This document shows, piece by piece, positions 43,551 to 45,689 of a stretch of 45,689 bases of DNA. Source of the DNA: Bacteroidota bacterium (lineage in GTDB: Bacteria > Bacteroidota > Bacteroidia > Chitinophagales > Saprospiraceae); assembly GCA_024743405.1 (NCBI GenBank), contig JANSWP010000057.1, positions 1 to 45,689 of the forward strand, read 5' to 3'. Under the pieces are notes generated by a model, which was not told the DNA's origin, ran no database searches, and saw only the letters and a program-made list of their open reading frames with translations. The position numbers were made by a program, and so were the translations under genes. Every line of letters starts with the position of its first letter. Position 1 is the stretch's first letter.

Positions 43551-45314
43551 ATGAGAATTTTATCAACTTTAGTTCTTTCCTTTTTTTCTACTTTCCTTTT
43601 TTCTCAGACCAATATTTTAACGACTAATCCACTCGCTAAGGAAATTATGCTTGGCAATTATAACCCAGCTGATTATGCTGCGGGGATCGTTATCGACCAA
43701 CCAGAGGATATTAAAAATATTATCAATAATGAATTGAATACGGATTCTTTGACATCCTATTTGTTCAAATTGTCCACCTTCGAAAATAGAAATACTTGTT
43801 CAGATACAGTGTCTAATACCTTTGGAATTGGGGCTGCTCGTCGATGGACGAATTCTATGTTTGAAAAATTTAGTGGGCAAAATGAAGGTCGACTGATTCC
43901 TTTTTATCTTCAGTTTGACCAAAATTTGAATGCCCAATGTTCAATGAATCGTTTCCGAAATTCTTGTGCGATTTTACCTGGATCAGATCCAGAAAGTTCA
44001 GGAATTATTATCATCGAGGCACACATGGATAGCCGATGCGAAAATGTATGGGATGGAAATTGTGAAGCTCACGGAATGGAGGACAATGGAAGTGGAACAG
44101 CTTTGGTTCTTGAGTTAGCACGCATTATGAGCCAGTTTACCTACAAACACTCCATCGTTTTTATGGAAACGATAGGGGAGGAACAAGGACTTTATGGAGC
44201 AAATGCATTTGCTCAATATTGCCTAAATGAAGGAATTGAAGTAAAAGGAGTTTTGAATAATGACGTGATTGGTGGAATCGTTTGTGGTGAGACTTCCTCT
44301 GCACCAAGTTGCCCAGGTTTGAATCATATTGATAGTACGCAAGTTCGATTATTTTCATCGGGCGGCTTAAATAAACAATTGTCCCGCTTCAATAAATTGC
44401 AATATCAAGAGGAATTGTTAGACATAGTATCAGTGCCAATGATGTTGACAATTATGTCATCCGAGGATCGGCAGGGTAGAGGTGGAGACCATATTCCATT
44501 TCGACAAAAAGGATTTCCGGCAATGCGTTTTACTTGTGCCAATGAGCATGGAAATGCAAATGTGAGCGATCCAGATTATCATGACAGACAACACACTACA
44601 GGGGACAAATTGGGTGCTGACACAAATGGTGACGGAGTGGTAGACAGCTTCTTTGTTGATATGAACTACCTGGCTCGAAATGCGGTAATTAATGGAGTAA
44701 GTGCCTCGTTTTTAGCCATTGGACCAGATCCGGTTGATTTTTCAGGAGAGAAATTCGCCGATTCTTTGCGCATAACCATCGATGACCCAAATGACTATAA
44801 TCATTACCGAATTTTTACTCGCACAAATATGCAAGATTTTGATACCATTTATACTTTGGTCAATTCCAAAGAAATTACCATAAAAAGAGTCACTGGCGGA
44901 GCGGTTTTGTTTCAAGTAAGTGTTGCTTCTGTTGATGAAAATGGTATCGAGAGCTGTTTCTCTAAAGAACAATTTGCTTTCCCAACTATCAATTCAGATG
45001 GAGAAATTATTGAAGCGCCCGAAGAAGAAATCAAGCGAAAAAGCCCAATTGAACTTTTCCAAAATCGTCCAAATCCATTTGATGAGGCAACTATGATCAA
45101 TTATCTAATTCATGAAAAAATTGATCATTCAGAAGCTTGGATGGTGGTAACAGATATGAATGGCCGCGAAATTCAAAGATTGCCTGCACCTATGAAAGTT
45201 GGGTTGAATGAAGTCCTATATACGCATGGATATAATACGGTTGGGACTTTTATTTATAGTTTAGTAGTGGATGGAAAAGTAATTCATTCGCGGCAGATGG
45301 TTTTTGCAAATTAG
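43551..45314 (+). CDS. T9SS-exported M28-family zinc aminopeptidase
   Basis: This 587-residue secreted metallopeptidase has the signal peptide MRILSTLVLSFFSTFLFSQ. The M28 catalytic site reads in order: His158 and the supporting Asp160 (EAHMDSR), bridging Asp178 (MEDNGSG), general base Glu210 and ligand Glu211 (GEEQGLYGA), Asp238 (LNNDVIGG) and His314 (GGDHIPF), all consistent with a two-zinc aminopeptidase. A beta-sandwich-like segment follows (about 395-490), and the last 85 residues (FQNRPNPFDEATMINYLI ... GTFIYSLVVDGKVIHSRQM) are a T9SS type A sorting domain. The enzyme should act at the cell surface or in the medium, alongside the M14 carboxypeptidase. The gene stands alone and MITE-like elements follow it. 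Confidence 0.95.
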   Translation: MRILSTLVLSFFSTFLFSQTNILTTNPLAKEIMLGNYNPADYAAGIVIDQPEDIKNIINNELNTDSLTSYLFKLSTFENRNTCSDTVSNTFGIGAARRWTNSMFEKFSGQNEGRLIPFYLQFDQNLNAQCSMNRFRNSCAILPGSDPESSGIIIIEAHMDSRCENVWDGNCEAHGMEDNGSGTALVLELARIMSQFTYKHSIVFMETIGEEQGLYGANAFAQYCLNEGIEVKGVLNNDVIGGIVCGETSSAPSCPGLNHIDSTQVRLFSSGGLNKQLSRFNKLQYQEELLDIVSVPMMLTIMSSEDRQGRGGDHIPFRQKGFPAMRFTCANEHGNANVSDPDYHDRQHTTGDKLGADTNGDGVVDSFFVDMNYLARNAVINGVSASFLAIGPDPVDFSGEKFADSLRITIDDPNDYNHYRIFTRTNMQDFDTIYTLVNSKEITIKRVTGGAVLFQVSVASVDENGIESCFSKEQFAFPTINSDGEIIEAPEEEIKRKSPIELFQNRPNPFDEATMINYLIHEKIDHSEAWMVVTDMNGREIQRLPAPMKVGLNEVLYTHGYNTVGTFIYSLVVDGKVIHSRQMVFAN

Positions 45315-45383
45315 AGCATGTATAGATTTTAATTTGCTGATAACCAGTTTTTTATATAGCTATTTGTTTGTGGCTACTTAAGT

Positions 45384-45572
45384 AAGAGAGCAATATTATC
45401 TATAGCAAATTTTAGTTTCTTTTTCCACTCACTTTGTTAAAAATACTTTTGGCTATGCCTTTGTGCCACTGGCACAAGCCAGCCCAGAGAGCTAAGGCTA
45501 TGACTGCGTTTTTTGCCTTGTGAGAGAAAAAAATAATTCAAAAATTTATTCTAAACTTAATATTACTCTCTT
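45384..45572. mobile_element. MITE-like element, type 2 (189 bp), second copy
   Basis: The ends AAGAGAGCAATATTA and TAATATTACTCTCTT are inverted repeats with one mismatch. The element is the reverse complement of 29538-29726 with few differences and identical length. A TA dinucleotide brackets both ends here, as expected for elements moved by Tc1/mariner-IS630 type transposases. The TA at 45572-45573 is shared with the next element. Confidence 0.88.
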
Positions 45573-45689
45573 AAGTGCTTGGACAGAAATAACTCACACA
45601 TATTATGACGGACTATTTTTTCACCATATTTCGTTAAAAATACTCGCCATATCTAAGGATATGCCTGTGCTTTTTGCCTCGTCTGGCAA
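45572..45689. mobile_element. MITE-like element, type 1, cut by the window edge
   Basis: The first 118 bases match 33894 onward nearly base for base: the terminal repeat TAAGTGCTTGGACAGAAATA, the TATTATGACGGACTATTTTT arm, GTTAAAAATACTC and TGCTTTTTGCCTCG. The other end lies beyond the window. Confidence 0.85.

Overview
The window looks like chromosomal DNA of a Bacteroidota bacterium, most likely in or near the Saprospiria (Lewinella/Haliscomenobacter-type). The evidence is: at least five secreted proteins with type IX secretion (T9SS) C-terminal sorting domains, a double-length Bacteroidota-type NusB, a BT_3928-type DoxX/thioredoxin-like fusion, AT-rich intergenic DNA, almost no Shine-Dalgarno sequences, and several TAnnTTTG-type promoter -7 elements. 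No tRNA, rRNA or CRISPR array was seen.

Layout. 0-5.3 kb: the start of an unidentified minus-strand gene at the left edge, yidD, a BT_3928-family membrane protein, nusB, and an OmpA protein with thrombospondin type 3 repeats. 5.3-9.2 kb: typA/bipA (minus) divergent from an MltA-type lytic transglycosylase lipoprotein. A 175-bp palindromic repeat lies after mltA and half of it lies after ompA. 9.2-17.4 kb: a secreted PKD-OmpA protein (minus), an M19 dipeptidase, a TerB-like protein, a regulatory-domain/propeller-like secreted protein and a T9SS-exported M14 carboxypeptidase. 17.5-24.9 kb (minus): a histone-deacetylase-family amidohydrolase behind a 2135-residue T9SS type B protein built from two different tandem repeat arrays. 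25.2-29.3 kb: an inverted-repeat element, lysS with an unusual N-terminal insertion, and a convergent YgiQ radical SAM gene. 29.5-34.5 kb: an accessory, repeat-rich stretch holding MITE-like elements, a decayed IS5-family transposase and one orphan hybrid histidine kinase. 34.5-41.2 kb (minus): a two-gene unit for large T9SS proteins with cohesin-like domains, one of which also carries dockerin-like calcium motifs. 41.4-45.7 kb: an unassigned all-helical protein, a RidA-family enamine deaminase, a T9SS M28 aminopeptidase, and two abutting MITE-like elements at the right edge.

How the genes fit together. Most of the non-housekeeping content is cell envelope and secretion: two OmpA-type peptidoglycan-anchoring proteins, a peptidoglycan-cleaving lipoprotein, three peptidases, and very large repeat-rich surface proteins. 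This fits a surface-associated, polymer-degrading lifestyle. Housekeeping genes (nusB, typA, lysS, ygiQ, ridA) are scattered as single transcription units, usually separated by clear hairpin terminators at convergent junctions.

The most interesting non-coding signal is a family of small inverted-repeat elements (about 29.5, 33.8, 33.9, 45.4 and 45.6 kb). They have different terminal repeats but share an internal module: conserved flanks around a variable central hairpin. The most interesting coding signal is the adjacent cohesin-like/dockerin-like secreted pair.
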